From Actinomycetes bacterium (GTDB taxonomy: Bacteria > Actinomycetota > Acidimicrobiia > Spongiisociales > UBA5794), in assembly GCA_023336765.1 (NCBI GenBank), contig JAMBLL010000184.1, positions 1 through 7,770 on the forward strand: DNA of 7,770 nt, written 5' to 3'. Position 1 is the first letter of the stretch, and the number at the start of each line of letters is the position of its first letter. Positions 1 to 5,894 of this stretch are shown here, piece after piece. The notes beneath the pieces are model-generated. The model was not told the DNA's origin. It saw only the letters and a program-made list of their open reading frames with translations, and did no database searches. Made by a program: the position numbers and the translations under genes.

Positions 1-2
1 CC

Positions 3-356
3 TCACACCGCGATGATGAGCACGCCGGTGGCCAGGAAGAGTGCTCCGACCAGGATCGGCATGTTCGTGACGACCGTATCCCTGCCGCGCGGCATCTCCC
101 ACTTTGCACCGTTGATCGCGATATCGAGGAAGGATCCTGCAATGGGTCCGAGGATCATCGTGAGGAAGCCAAGCGTCACAACGATGTAGCCAGCCATCGT
201 GCGGACAGCCACGGGATCACATGGCGCACCAACGATCGTTCCGTCACAGAACGCTGGCCAACGCGATGCGAATACGACCGCGAGAACGAAGGACAGCGCG
301 ATCCCTATCAGGAAGAGGATGATGGTGCGCCACAGTCGTGACCTGAACGGATTCAC
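3..356 (-). CDS. Small integral membrane protein, three predicted helices, function unknown
   Basis: This 117-residue protein starts at a GTG codon (354-356) and ends at TGA (3-5). I do not recognise the family. Three hydrophobic stretches are visible: about residues 11-31, 53-80 and 98-117, the last running to the C-terminus. Between helices 1 and 2 is a short loop with two cysteines (C37 and C46), which could form a disulfide if the loop faces outward. Between helices 2 and 3 is a charged loop containing the sequence KWEMPRGRD. With positive residues at the N-terminus (R5, R7, R10), an N-in and C-out topology is likely. There is no cleavable signal peptide or enzymatic motif. The ribosome binding site is weak and an in-frame TGA lies 8 codons upstream (381-383), so the start can move little. 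It is divergent from the aminotransferase gene, so shared function is not implied. That it is a real gene is likely; its role is unknown. Confidence 0.7.
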   Translation of the reverse strand: MNPFRSRLWRTIILFLIGIALSFVLAVVFASRWPAFCDGTIVGAPCDPVAVRTMAGYIVVTLGFLTMILGPIAGSFLDIAINGAKWEMPRGRDTVVTNMPILVGALFLATGVLIIAV

Positions 357-528
357 GCGGTCAGCGTAGTCTGGCTCGCTTCACGCTTTCGGCGAGCGGG
401 TCTTTCATCTGTGAACCGTCAACCATGTGACCCGCACCCGCACCTGCATCAGCACATCCTCGGAAGCTTCCAGAGCTTTGCCAGTGTACCCTGTTCCTGA
501 AATCGGACAGATACCAGAGGATGCACAT
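357..528. promoter_or_regulatory. Divergent intergenic region, presumed to hold promoters for both flanking units
   Basis: These 172 bp separate the minus-strand membrane protein gene from the plus-strand aminotransferase gene, so promoters for both directions should lie here. No convincing -35/-10 pair could be found by eye. TACCCT at 487-492 fits a loose TAnnnT -10 pattern, but the sequence at the expected -35 distance (AAGCTT, 464-469) is a poor match. A run of CCGCAC-like triplets at 430-446 is low-complexity. An in-frame GTG at 427 would extend the aminotransferase across this region but is judged not to be the start. Confidence 0.35.
516..520 (+). promoter_or_regulatory. Ribosome binding site AGAGG that fixes the aminotransferase start
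   Basis: AGAGG lies 8 bases before the ATG at 529-531. This spacing fits a Shine-Dalgarno site and supports 529 over the upstream in-frame GTG at 427. The 34 residues the GTG would add are not conserved-looking, and the HisC homology begins just after the ATG. Confidence 0.6.
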
Positions 529-1605
529 ATGCCGACCTTCAGGCCAGACCTGATGTCGATTCCGCACTACGTTCCGGGTCGCCCCATCGAAGAGGTGGCT
601 CGTGACCTTGGTATCGAATCGATCGACAAACTCGCTTCGAATGAGTGTCCTGAAGCACCGTTCCCTGAGGTCGTTGATGCAGTAGCTCTGGCCGCCAACA
701 CCGTCAATCGATATCCGGACAGCTCAACGTACGACCTGTCTCGAGCGATCGCCTCCCATCAAGGCGTGGCACCAGATGAGGTGTGGGTGGGGGCTGGCTC
801 AAGTGAGGTACTGAGATGTGCCGCTCTGGCTGTCGGTGGTCCAGGGTCCTCGGCAGTATTCGCGCATCCCTCGTTCGTGATGTACCGCATTGCAACGATG
901 GTCGCGTGGTCAGAGCCGATCGTTGTTCCGCTCACCTCCTCGTATGCGCACGATCTGCCTGCTATGGCTCAGGCAATCCGCGATGACACGGCCATGGTGT
1001 ACGTGTGCAATCCGAACAACCCGACAGGCAACCACATCGCGGGAGTGGATCTCCGTTCGTTCCTCGATGCCGTCCCTGAACAGGTCCTCGTCGTGGTCGA
1101 CGAAGCCTACGCTGAATACGCTTCCGCAGAGGACTATCAGACCTTCATCAACGAGGCGCCGAATCGTCCGAATCTCCTTGTCACTCGCACGTTCTCGAAG
1201 GTCTATGGACTTGCTGGCCTCCGGGTCGGCTATGGGGTCGGGGCACCGGAGTTACTCGTAAAGCTGAGCCATACCCAGGCTCCTTTCACGGTCACATCAA
1301 CAGGTCAGGCTGCCGCTATCGAAGCGATCAAGCACCCAGATCGTGTCGCACAGCGCAGCGAACGAAACGCATCGGGAAGGCGACTCCTCAGTGACGGCCT
1401 CGTGGCTCTCGGGTACGACCCGGCGGAGTCCCAGGCGAACTTTGTCTACTTCGAACCGCCAGGAGATGCTGGGCAGCTTGGCGACGCCCTCTTGCACCAA
1501 GGACAGATCGTGCGTGTCCTTGGCAACGGTATCCGTGTCACCGTGGGTACCCAGGAGGAGAACAGCCGATTCCTCGCCGTCCTCGAGAGTGTTGTGGCCA
1601 CATGA
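529..1605 (+). CDS. hisC: HisC-type PLP aminotransferase (histidinol-phosphate or aromatic amino acid aminotransferase)
   Basis: This 358-residue protein has the usual length for HisC, a fold-type I, class I/II PLP-dependent cytosolic aminotransferase. HisC converts imidazole-acetol phosphate plus glutamate to histidinol phosphate. Motifs numbered from the ATG at 529 are: KLASNECP (34-41), NRYPD (60-64), the cofactor-phosphate loop GAGSSE (88-93), NPNNPTG (161-167), DEAYAEY with the pyridine-nitrogen Asp (191-197), SKVYGLAGLRVGY with Schiff-base Lys224 and Arg232, and GIRVTVGTQEEN with substrate-carboxylate Arg336. All key residues are present. The start is chosen from the AGAGG site 8 bases upstream. 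The stop overlaps the next start as ATGA, so the gene is coupled to a 2-oxoacid dehydrogenase E1 and not to other his genes. That context makes an aromatic or branched-chain amino acid transaminase a real alternative, since HisC paralogues (for example mycobacterial Pat) use aromatic substrates. Family assignment is firm; the substrate is uncertain. Confidence 0.88.
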   Translation: MPTFRPDLMSIPHYVPGRPIEEVARDLGIESIDKLASNECPEAPFPEVVDAVALAANTVNRYPDSSTYDLSRAIASHQGVAPDEVWVGAGSSEVLRCAALAVGGPGSSAVFAHPSFVMYRIATMVAWSEPIVVPLTSSYAHDLPAMAQAIRDDTAMVYVCNPNNPTGNHIAGVDLRSFLDAVPEQVLVVVDEAYAEYASAEDYQTFINEAPNRPNLLVTRTFSKVYGLAGLRVGYGVGAPELLVKLSHTQAPFTVTSTGQAAAIEAIKHPDRVAQRSERNASGRRLLSDGLVALGYDPAESQANFVYFEPPGDAGQLGDALLHQGQIVRVLGNGIRVTVGTQEENSRFLAVLESVVAT

Positions 1606-3710
1606 AGAGGCCACAGGACATCGATTGGAGTCAGTTGGCAGAGATCGTCGACATCGACGGACACCTTGTCGCCGAGGCTCCATGGTTGACCCAGGATCTC
1701 GCCCTGGCGATGTACACGGACATGGTCCGGACCAGGGTGTTCGATCGACGGGCGACAGCGGCCCAGAGACAGGGCAGGCTTGGGACCTACGCCGTTGCGG
1801 AGGGTCATGAGGCAATTCAGGTTGGAAGTGCCCACGCCCTGCGTCCCCAGGACTTCGTCTATCCGGGCTACCGCGAGCACGGCGTGCAACTGTCGCGGGG
1901 AGTTCCACTTGAGACGTTGCTTTCGTATTGGCGCGGTCTTCCGAACGATCTGTGGGATCAGGCTGCCCTGAACCAGATGGTGATAGCGATTCCGATCGCT
2001 ACTCAATTGCCTCACGCCGTTGGGCATGCGTATGCCGAATCGATGCTTGGCAACGATGTCGTGACCGTGACCTACATAGGTGATGGCGGCACGTCGGAGA
2101 ACGACTTCCACTCAGGGATGAATTTCGCTGGCGTGTGGAGGACCCCGACCGTGTTCATCGCTTCGAACAACTTCTACGCGATCAGCGTTCCCTATGAACG
2201 CCAGACCGCTGCAGCGTCGTTGGCCGACAAGGCGATCGGCTACGGGATGCCCAGTGAGATGGTCAACGGTTTCGATGCCTTTGCTGTGTATGACGCAACC
2301 AGGAGAGCCGTCGAACGGGCCTCGAGCGGTGACGGACCGACCTTCATCGAGGCCGTGTGCTACCGCTTTGGACCTCATGCAACAGCCGATGATCCTTCGC
2401 TCTACAGAACAAGGGATGAGGAAGACCTGTGGAAGCCATATGACCCTTTGATCCGTATGCGTCGGTTCCTCGATGATCGTGGATGGTGGGATGACGATCG
2501 AGATGCGGGTCTTCACGACCAGGCGACGGAAGCGTTCTATGAAGCCCTTGATGCAGTGGGACGAAGGGAACTCCCTGCTCGTTCCGATATCGTGGCGGAT
2601 ACGTTCGCAAAGGTCCCCAAGATGCTCATCGAACAGTTGCATCGACTGGAAGCCGACGCTGGGGAGGCTCTCACTGAGTTCCCTGACTCAGCGGTGTGGC
2701 AGGTCGGACATGATGTGCTTCCGTCAGGGCCGAGGACGGCGATGTCGATGGCCGATGCGATCAATGCGACACTCCATCAGGAGATGGCCTCTGATCCGAC
2801 CACGATCTTCCTTGGGGAGGATGTAGCGGTCGCTGGCGGTGTTTTTCGGATCTCGGTGGGCCTGTTGGAGAAGTTCGGTCAGCAGCGAGTGCTCGACACA
2901 CCGATAAATGAGAGCGGGATCGTCGGTACCGCGATAGGGATGGCCATCGCCGGTGCGCGTCCGATCGCTGAGATCCAGTTCGAAGGTTTCTCGTATCCAG
3001 CATTCGACCAGATAGCCAACCACCTTGGACGGATCCGCTTCCGTACGGGGGGAAACGCGACGCTTCCGATCGTTGTTCGCATGCCAAACGGTGCGGGTAT
3101 CGGAGCACACGAACATCACTGCGATAGTCCAGAGGCGTACTTCGCTCACGTCCCAGGCGTGATCGTTGTTGTCCCATCCAGTCCAATCGATGCCAAAGGC
3201 TTGCTCGCAGCAGCCATCCGGTCGGACGACCCTGTCATATTCCTTGAACCCAAGGTGCTGTATCGTTCATCGACCGAACCTGTACCAGACGCCGCCTATG
3301 AGCTACCGCTCGGTCGAGCACGAATTCGCCGCCCCGGTTCCGACATTTCGATCGTCACATACGGAGGGATGGTCCCTGTGGCGCTGAGGGCAGCCGAGAT
3401 CGTCGCACAAGAGGGCATCGACGTTGAGGTCATAGATCTTCGCACGATCTATCCATGGGACATCGAAATGGTGGCATCTTCTGTGTCTCGCACAGGCAAG
3501 CTGCTCTTCGTGCAGGAACCTCAACGCACGGGAGGTGTGGGTGCAGAGATCGTGGCCGAGGTCGCCGAACGCTGTGGGTACGACCTCGTCGCACCGCCAC
3601 GACGCATCACGGCTACGGACGCACCGTGGCCGCAGTTCGCGATCGAGTCCCATGCCCTGGTCACCGACGAGATGGTGGCATCGGAGTTGCGTCAGTTGGC
3701 GGAGGAGTAG
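1602..3710 (+). CDS. 2-oxoacid dehydrogenase E1, alpha and beta subunits fused in one chain
   Basis: This 702-residue protein joins the two E1 subunits of a pyruvate or branched-chain 2-oxoacid dehydrogenase complex. E1 performs the ThDP-dependent decarboxylation of the 2-oxo acid and reductive acylation of lipoyl-E2. Residues about 30-350 are E1 alpha. They contain the thiamine diphosphate motif GDG (160-162), 26 residues, then NN (189-190), and the loop RFGPHATADDPSLYR (255-269), in which His259 is conserved. Residues about 378-700 are E1 beta. They contain LGEDVAVAGGVFR (404-416), DTPINESG with the cofactor-activating Glu437, and the His-rich segment GAHEHHCDS (501-509) where the beta active-site His lies. 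The linker is near 350-378. The frame is continuous, so this is a true fusion. The local sequence resembles Bacillus PdhA/PdhB, but BkdA/BkdB cannot be excluded. There is no strong Shine-Dalgarno; translation is probably coupled to the aminotransferase through the 4-bp ATGA overlap. E2 and E3 are not in the window. Confidence 0.93.
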   Translation: MKRPQDIDWSQLAEIVDIDGHLVAEAPWLTQDLALAMYTDMVRTRVFDRRATAAQRQGRLGTYAVAEGHEAIQVGSAHALRPQDFVYPGYREHGVQLSRGVPLETLLSYWRGLPNDLWDQAALNQMVIAIPIATQLPHAVGHAYAESMLGNDVVTVTYIGDGGTSENDFHSGMNFAGVWRTPTVFIASNNFYAISVPYERQTAAASLADKAIGYGMPSEMVNGFDAFAVYDATRRAVERASSGDGPTFIEAVCYRFGPHATADDPSLYRTRDEEDLWKPYDPLIRMRRFLDDRGWWDDDRDAGLHDQATEAFYEALDAVGRRELPARSDIVADTFAKVPKMLIEQLHRLEADAGEALTEFPDSAVWQVGHDVLPSGPRTAMSMADAINATLHQEMASDPTTIFLGEDVAVAGGVFRISVGLLEKFGQQRVLDTPINESGIVGTAIGMAIAGARPIAEIQFEGFSYPAFDQIANHLGRIRFRTGGNATLPIVVRMPNGAGIGAHEHHCDSPEAYFAHVPGVIVVVPSSPIDAKGLLAAAIRSDDPVIFLEPKVLYRSSTEPVPDAAYELPLGRARIRRPGSDISIVTYGGMVPVALRAAEIVAQEGIDVEVIDLRTIYPWDIEMVASSVSRTGKLLFVQEPQRTGGVGAEIVAEVAERCGYDLVAPPRRITATDAPWPQFAIESHALVTDEMVASELRQLAEE

Positions 3711-3714
3711 GCGA

Positions 3715-3831
3715 GGCTCGCTGCGCTCGCGGTATGAGGCTCGGCTGGCGCCTCGCTGTATTGGCTCGCTGCGCTCGCGGTATGAGGCTCGGCTGGCGCC
3801 TCGCTGTATTGGCTCGCTGCGCTCGCGGTAT
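3715..3831. repeat. 48-bp tandem repeat, two full copies plus a 21-bp partial copy
   Basis: Copy 1 is 3715-3762 and copy 2 is 3763-3810; they are identical. A third copy matches for 21 bp (3811-3831) and then diverges. Each unit opens with GGCTCGCTGCGCTCGC, which holds GCTCGC twice around TGC. Each unit also holds an inverted pair, GAGGC and GCCTC, spaced by 9 bases (3736-3740 with 3750-3754 in copy 1), with the palindrome GGCGCC inside the right part. In addition, GCGAGGC just after the E1 stop (3711-3717) can pair with GCCTCGC at 3750-3756. The array begins 4 bases after the E1 stop and sits between convergent operons, a common place for REP-like elements and bidirectional termination. No such role is shown here. 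The unit length is divisible by three, so several frames stay open across it, but no real gene is supported. Confidence 0.92.
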
Positions 3832-3869
3832 AGAGGATCCGTACGGGCGCAGGCCTTGTACGGCTCTCC

Positions 3870-3888
3870 ACCAGCCTCTACCGCTGGT
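3870..3888 (-). terminator. Possible weak hairpin just downstream of hspR
   Basis: ACCAGC (3870-3875) and GCTGGT (3883-3888) can form a 6-bp stem with a 7-base loop, starting 3 bases past the hspR stop on the minus strand. No T-run follows it in the minus-strand direction, so it is not a classical intrinsic terminator. It could slow polymerase or protect the transcript end. The GC-rich repeat next to it may contribute to transcript ending from both sides. Confidence 0.25.
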
Positions 3889-3891
3889 TCC

Positions 3892-4284
3892 TTAGCCGGG
3901 GAACGTGTCTCTACGTCTGATGGCAGGAAGCTGTCGCTTCGTGGTGGCACGCATCCGAATCTCAACGGAACCGCGGCCACCACGCCGTGCCTCTGCATCT
4001 TCGAGGAGTCTTCTGAGTCGAGCGACCTGATTCATCAGCCTGTCGTTATCCGTTTGGAGCGTGATGATTCGTTTGACCCCCTCGAGGTTCACCCCGGCCC
4101 CTGACAGTTCCTGGATCATCAGCAATCGCTCAAGATCTGTCTGGCTGTACCGTCTGGTGCCGCCAGGTGTGCGGTACGGGTCGACGAGACCTTTGCGCTC
4201 GTAGACCCGCAGGGTTTGTGGGTGCATGCCAACGATCTCGGCAGCCACGGAAATGATGTAGACAGCATCTGATGATTCGGTCAT
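3892..4284 (-). CDS. hspR: Heat-shock repressor HspR, MerR family
   Basis: HspR is a DNA-binding repressor that, in Streptomyces and mycobacteria, acts with DnaK as co-repressor at HAIR inverted repeats upstream of the dnaK operon. The 130-residue protein has the family's typical size. Residues 9-47 form the MerR winged helix-turn-helix: IISVAAEIVGMHPQTLRVYE (10-29), then the wing region GLVDPYRTPGGTRRYS (32-47). GVNLEGVKRII (64-74) is a hallmark of HspR. A leucine-rich coiled coil (about 75-100) probably dimerises it. The C-terminal tail (101-130) is basic and ends in RRRDTFPG, unlike the hydrophobic tail I recall from mycobacterial HspR. The start is supported by GGGAG 6 bases upstream, inside the dnaJ 3' end, with only 1 base between the dnaJ stop and this ATG. 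It is the last gene of the operon it should control, giving negative feedback. Confidence 0.93.
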   Translation of the reverse strand: MTESSDAVYIISVAAEIVGMHPQTLRVYERKGLVDPYRTPGGTRRYSQTDLERLLMIQELSGAGVNLEGVKRIITLQTDNDRLMNQVARLRRLLEDAEARRGGRGSVEIRMRATTKRQLPAIRRRDTFPG

Positions 4285-4285
4285 G

Positions 4286-5206
4286 TCATACTCCCAGGTA
4301 TGCTCTTGGATCCCAGTCGACCTCTGCGGCCTTCAGATCCTCGATAGCTGCACTTTCCGCTTCAGACAGAGCGGTCGGAACCGCGATGTGGAGTGTTACC
4401 AGGAGGTCGCCTGTTGCGGTGGCCGTCTCGACACCCTTGCCCGAGATCTTCATTGTCGTTCCACCCTGGGTCCCTGGCGGAATCTTGATCTTGGTCGATC
4501 CATCCAACGTTGGGACCGTGATGACGGCACCCGCCGCAGCCTCCGAGTATCGGATGGGGACTTCGATCGTGAGATCTCTCTTTCCCTTGCGGTCGAATAC
4601 CGGGTGTACACCAACATGAACGGTCACGAAGAGGTCGCCTGCGGGGCCGCCGTTCGATCCCGGTTCGCCTTTGCCTTTGACTCTGACCCGGGTGCCATCG
4701 GCGACACCTTTGGGGATCTTGACCTTGATGCTCCTCCCGCCAAGGGAGAATTCCCTGGTAGGACCCGACAGTGCCTCGTGGAACGACAGGGAGACAGCAC
4801 TTGATAGATCTGCACCCTGTTGTGGTCCGCGTCGGTGTCCGGCGGTTCCAAAGAGATCCTGGAACCCGGAGAAGATGTCCTGTGTCGATCCACCGAACCC
4901 TCCGCCCTGGCTCCCGCCGAAGATGTCTTCGACTTGCCTGTACTGCTGCTGCCCACCGGGGTCTCCCACGTAGTAGCCCATTTCGCGGGCGTGGTCGTAC
5001 TCGCTACGGATCTCGCTGCTCGAAAGCGTCTCATAGGCCTCGTTGACCTCTTTGAACCTGGTTTCGGCTCGCTCGTTGTCAGGGTTGTTGTCAGGGTGAA
5101 ACTCACGCGCGAGGTTCCGAAACGCCTTCTTGATTTCCTTCTGAGAAGCATCCTTGGCTACGCCGAGTTCGGCGTAGTAGTCCTTCTCAAGCCACTCCTT
5201 ACGCAT
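4286..5206 (-). CDS. dnaJ: DnaJ-family co-chaperone (Hsp40) of the type without zinc fingers
   Basis: This J-domain protein of 306 residues stimulates DnaK ATPase and delivers clients in the cytosol. Residues 9-71 are the J domain, DYYAELGV through SSEIRSEYD, with the essential HPD at 37-39. Residues about 77-123 are Gly/Phe/Gln-rich and contain EDIFGG and IFSGFQDLFG. Residues 132-280 are the substrate-binding beta domains (VKIPKGVADGTRVRVKGKGEPG, shortened here: 162-183). No CxxCxGxG zinc-finger repeats exist between the G/F region and the C-terminal domains, so it is a class B (CbpA/DnaJ2-like) protein; the protein contains no cysteine. The start chosen is ATG 5204-5206, overlapping the end of grpE by 8 bp. 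A TTG at 5210-5212 would add two residues and is less likely. The Shine-Dalgarno is weak, so coupling to grpE translation is probable. Confidence 0.92.
   Translation of the reverse strand: MRKEWLEKDYYAELGVAKDASQKEIKKAFRNLAREFHPDNNPDNERAETRFKEVNEAYETLSSSEIRSEYDHAREMGYYVGDPGGQQQYRQVEDIFGGSQGGGFGGSTQDIFSGFQDLFGTAGHRRGPQQGADLSSAVSLSFHEALSGPTREFSLGGRSIKVKIPKGVADGTRVRVKGKGEPGSNGGPAGDLFVTVHVGVHPVFDRKGKRDLTIEVPIRYSEAAAGAVITVPTLDGSTKIKIPPGTQGGTTMKISGKGVETATATGDLLVTLHIAVPTALSEAESAAIEDLKAAEVDWDPRAYLGV
4291..4295 (-). promoter_or_regulatory. Ribosome binding site of hspR, inside the dnaJ 3' end
   Basis: On the minus strand this reads GGGAG, 6 bases before the hspR ATG (4282-4284). It is the clearest Shine-Dalgarno in the distal part of the operon. 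Its place within the last codons of dnaJ suggests that hspR is translated from the operon message with its own initiation signal. Confidence 0.6.
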
Positions 5207-5852
5207 GTCCAACGACCACGAGGCTTGGGCGTATGACCCGGCCCCGCATCGTGTATCCCCTTCTGAGATCTTGTTGGACGATCTGTTCTCCCTCGCCCGG
5301 TATCACAGATACAGCTTCGTGAAGTGCCGGGTCGAATGGATGTCCAACCGCATCGATGGGCTCAACGCCCTCACGTGCAAGGGCATCCGTGAGCTGGGAA
5401 CGAGTCCCGGTCATACCCTCGAGCATCTTCGCCTCGATGTCCGTTTCGGTATCTGTTGCGATCGCCGCATCGAAGCTGTCGAGTGCTGGTAACAACAACT
5501 CGACGAGCCGCTGGCTTGCTCTCACGACGTTTTCTGCCTGGTCGCGCTCGATTCGCTTGCGATAGTTGTCGAACTCCGCAGCGACCCGCCGCAGGTTGGC
5601 AAGACTCTCATCCGACATCTGGCGTGCCTCGTCCAACTCCCGCAGGAGCAGTTCCTGGGCCTCGGCTGGATCGTCGGGCATGGCGAGCCCCAGCCTCTCA
5701 GCTGCCGACTCAGTGTCGGGGAACTCGACTATCTCGGCCTCAACCACATCATCGCTGTCGTAGCCGATGGCTTCGTTCATCATGGTGTCGAGGATCTCCC
5801 CGCCATCAAGTGGCGGGGAGGATCCTGTCGGTGTGTTCGTTGTGTCAGTCAT
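5199..5852 (-). CDS. grpE: GrpE, nucleotide exchange factor for DnaK
   Basis: GrpE releases ADP from DnaK and so lets clients leave the chaperone. The 217-residue protein has an acidic, probably disordered N-terminus (1-65), a long coiled coil (about 66-115) and the C-terminal beta domain. Family motifs are RRVAAEFDNYRKRIERD (88-104), GVEPIDAVGHPFDPALHEAV (162-181) and VQQDLRRGYTMRGRVIRPS (192-210). The N-terminal extension contains VVEAEIVE (36-43), which almost repeats VVEAEVVE at the DnaK C-terminus. It starts at ATG 5850-5852, 42 bases after the dnaK stop, with GGAG (5858-5861) 5 bases upstream. The last 8 bp overlap the start of dnaJ. The assignment is secure. Confidence 0.96.
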   Translation of the reverse strand: MTDTTNTPTGSSPPLDGGEILDTMMNEAIGYDSDDVVEAEIVEFPDTESAAERLGLAMPDDPAEAQELLLRELDEARQMSDESLANLRRVAAEFDNYRKRIERDQAENVVRASQRLVELLLPALDSFDAAIATDTETDIEAKMLEGMTGTRSQLTDALAREGVEPIDAVGHPFDPALHEAVSVIPGEGEQIVQQDLRRGYTMRGRVIRPSLVVVGHA

Positions 5853-5857
5853 GGGTA

Positions 5858-5861
5858 CTCC
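5858..5861 (-). promoter_or_regulatory. Ribosome binding site of grpE
   Basis: On the minus strand this reads GGAG with 5 bases before the grpE ATG. It lies in the 42-bp gap after dnaK. The gap holds no evident hairpin terminator, which fits co-transcription of dnaK and grpE. Confidence 0.5.
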
Positions 5862-5894
5862 GAGGAGATCCGGGTGCGTGGCACCTGGATTCCG

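Noticed and set aside
427..528. In-frame N-terminal extension of the aminotransferase from a GTG at 427
   Set aside because: The added 34 residues look like translated intergenic DNA (MTRTRTC...), no Shine-Dalgarno precedes the GTG, and the ATG at 529 has AGAGG at 8 bases and gives the normal HisC length.
361..567. 68-residue minus-strand reading frame between the membrane protein and aminotransferase genes
   Set aside because: It starts inside the aminotransferase coding region, has no recognisable domain or good ribosome binding site, and its composition looks random.
1297..2111. Minus-strand frames of 203 and 221 residues opposite the aminotransferase/E1 junction
   Set aside because: They overlap two strongly supported conserved genes and show no domain; they are shadows of GC-rich codons.
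1602..3710. E1 fusion as a sequencing artefact joining two genes
   Set aside because: The frame is open throughout and the linker between the alpha and beta domains is a normal length and composition, so a natural fusion is the simpler reading.
3715..3831. CRISPR array
   Set aside because: The units are directly adjacent with no unique spacers, and no cas gene is present.
3303..3998. 231-residue minus-strand frame, and 146- and 189-residue plus-strand frames, crossing the tandem repeat (for example repeated YRERSEP)
   Set aside because: They arise because the 48-bp unit is divisible by three and GC-rich, and they run antisense or out of frame into E1 and hspR. The repeated peptide is a by-product of the DNA repeat.
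5207..5212. TTG start for dnaJ two codons upstream
   Set aside because: The ATG at 5204-5206 is a better start codon, overlaps the grpE end for coupling, and leaves the J domain complete.
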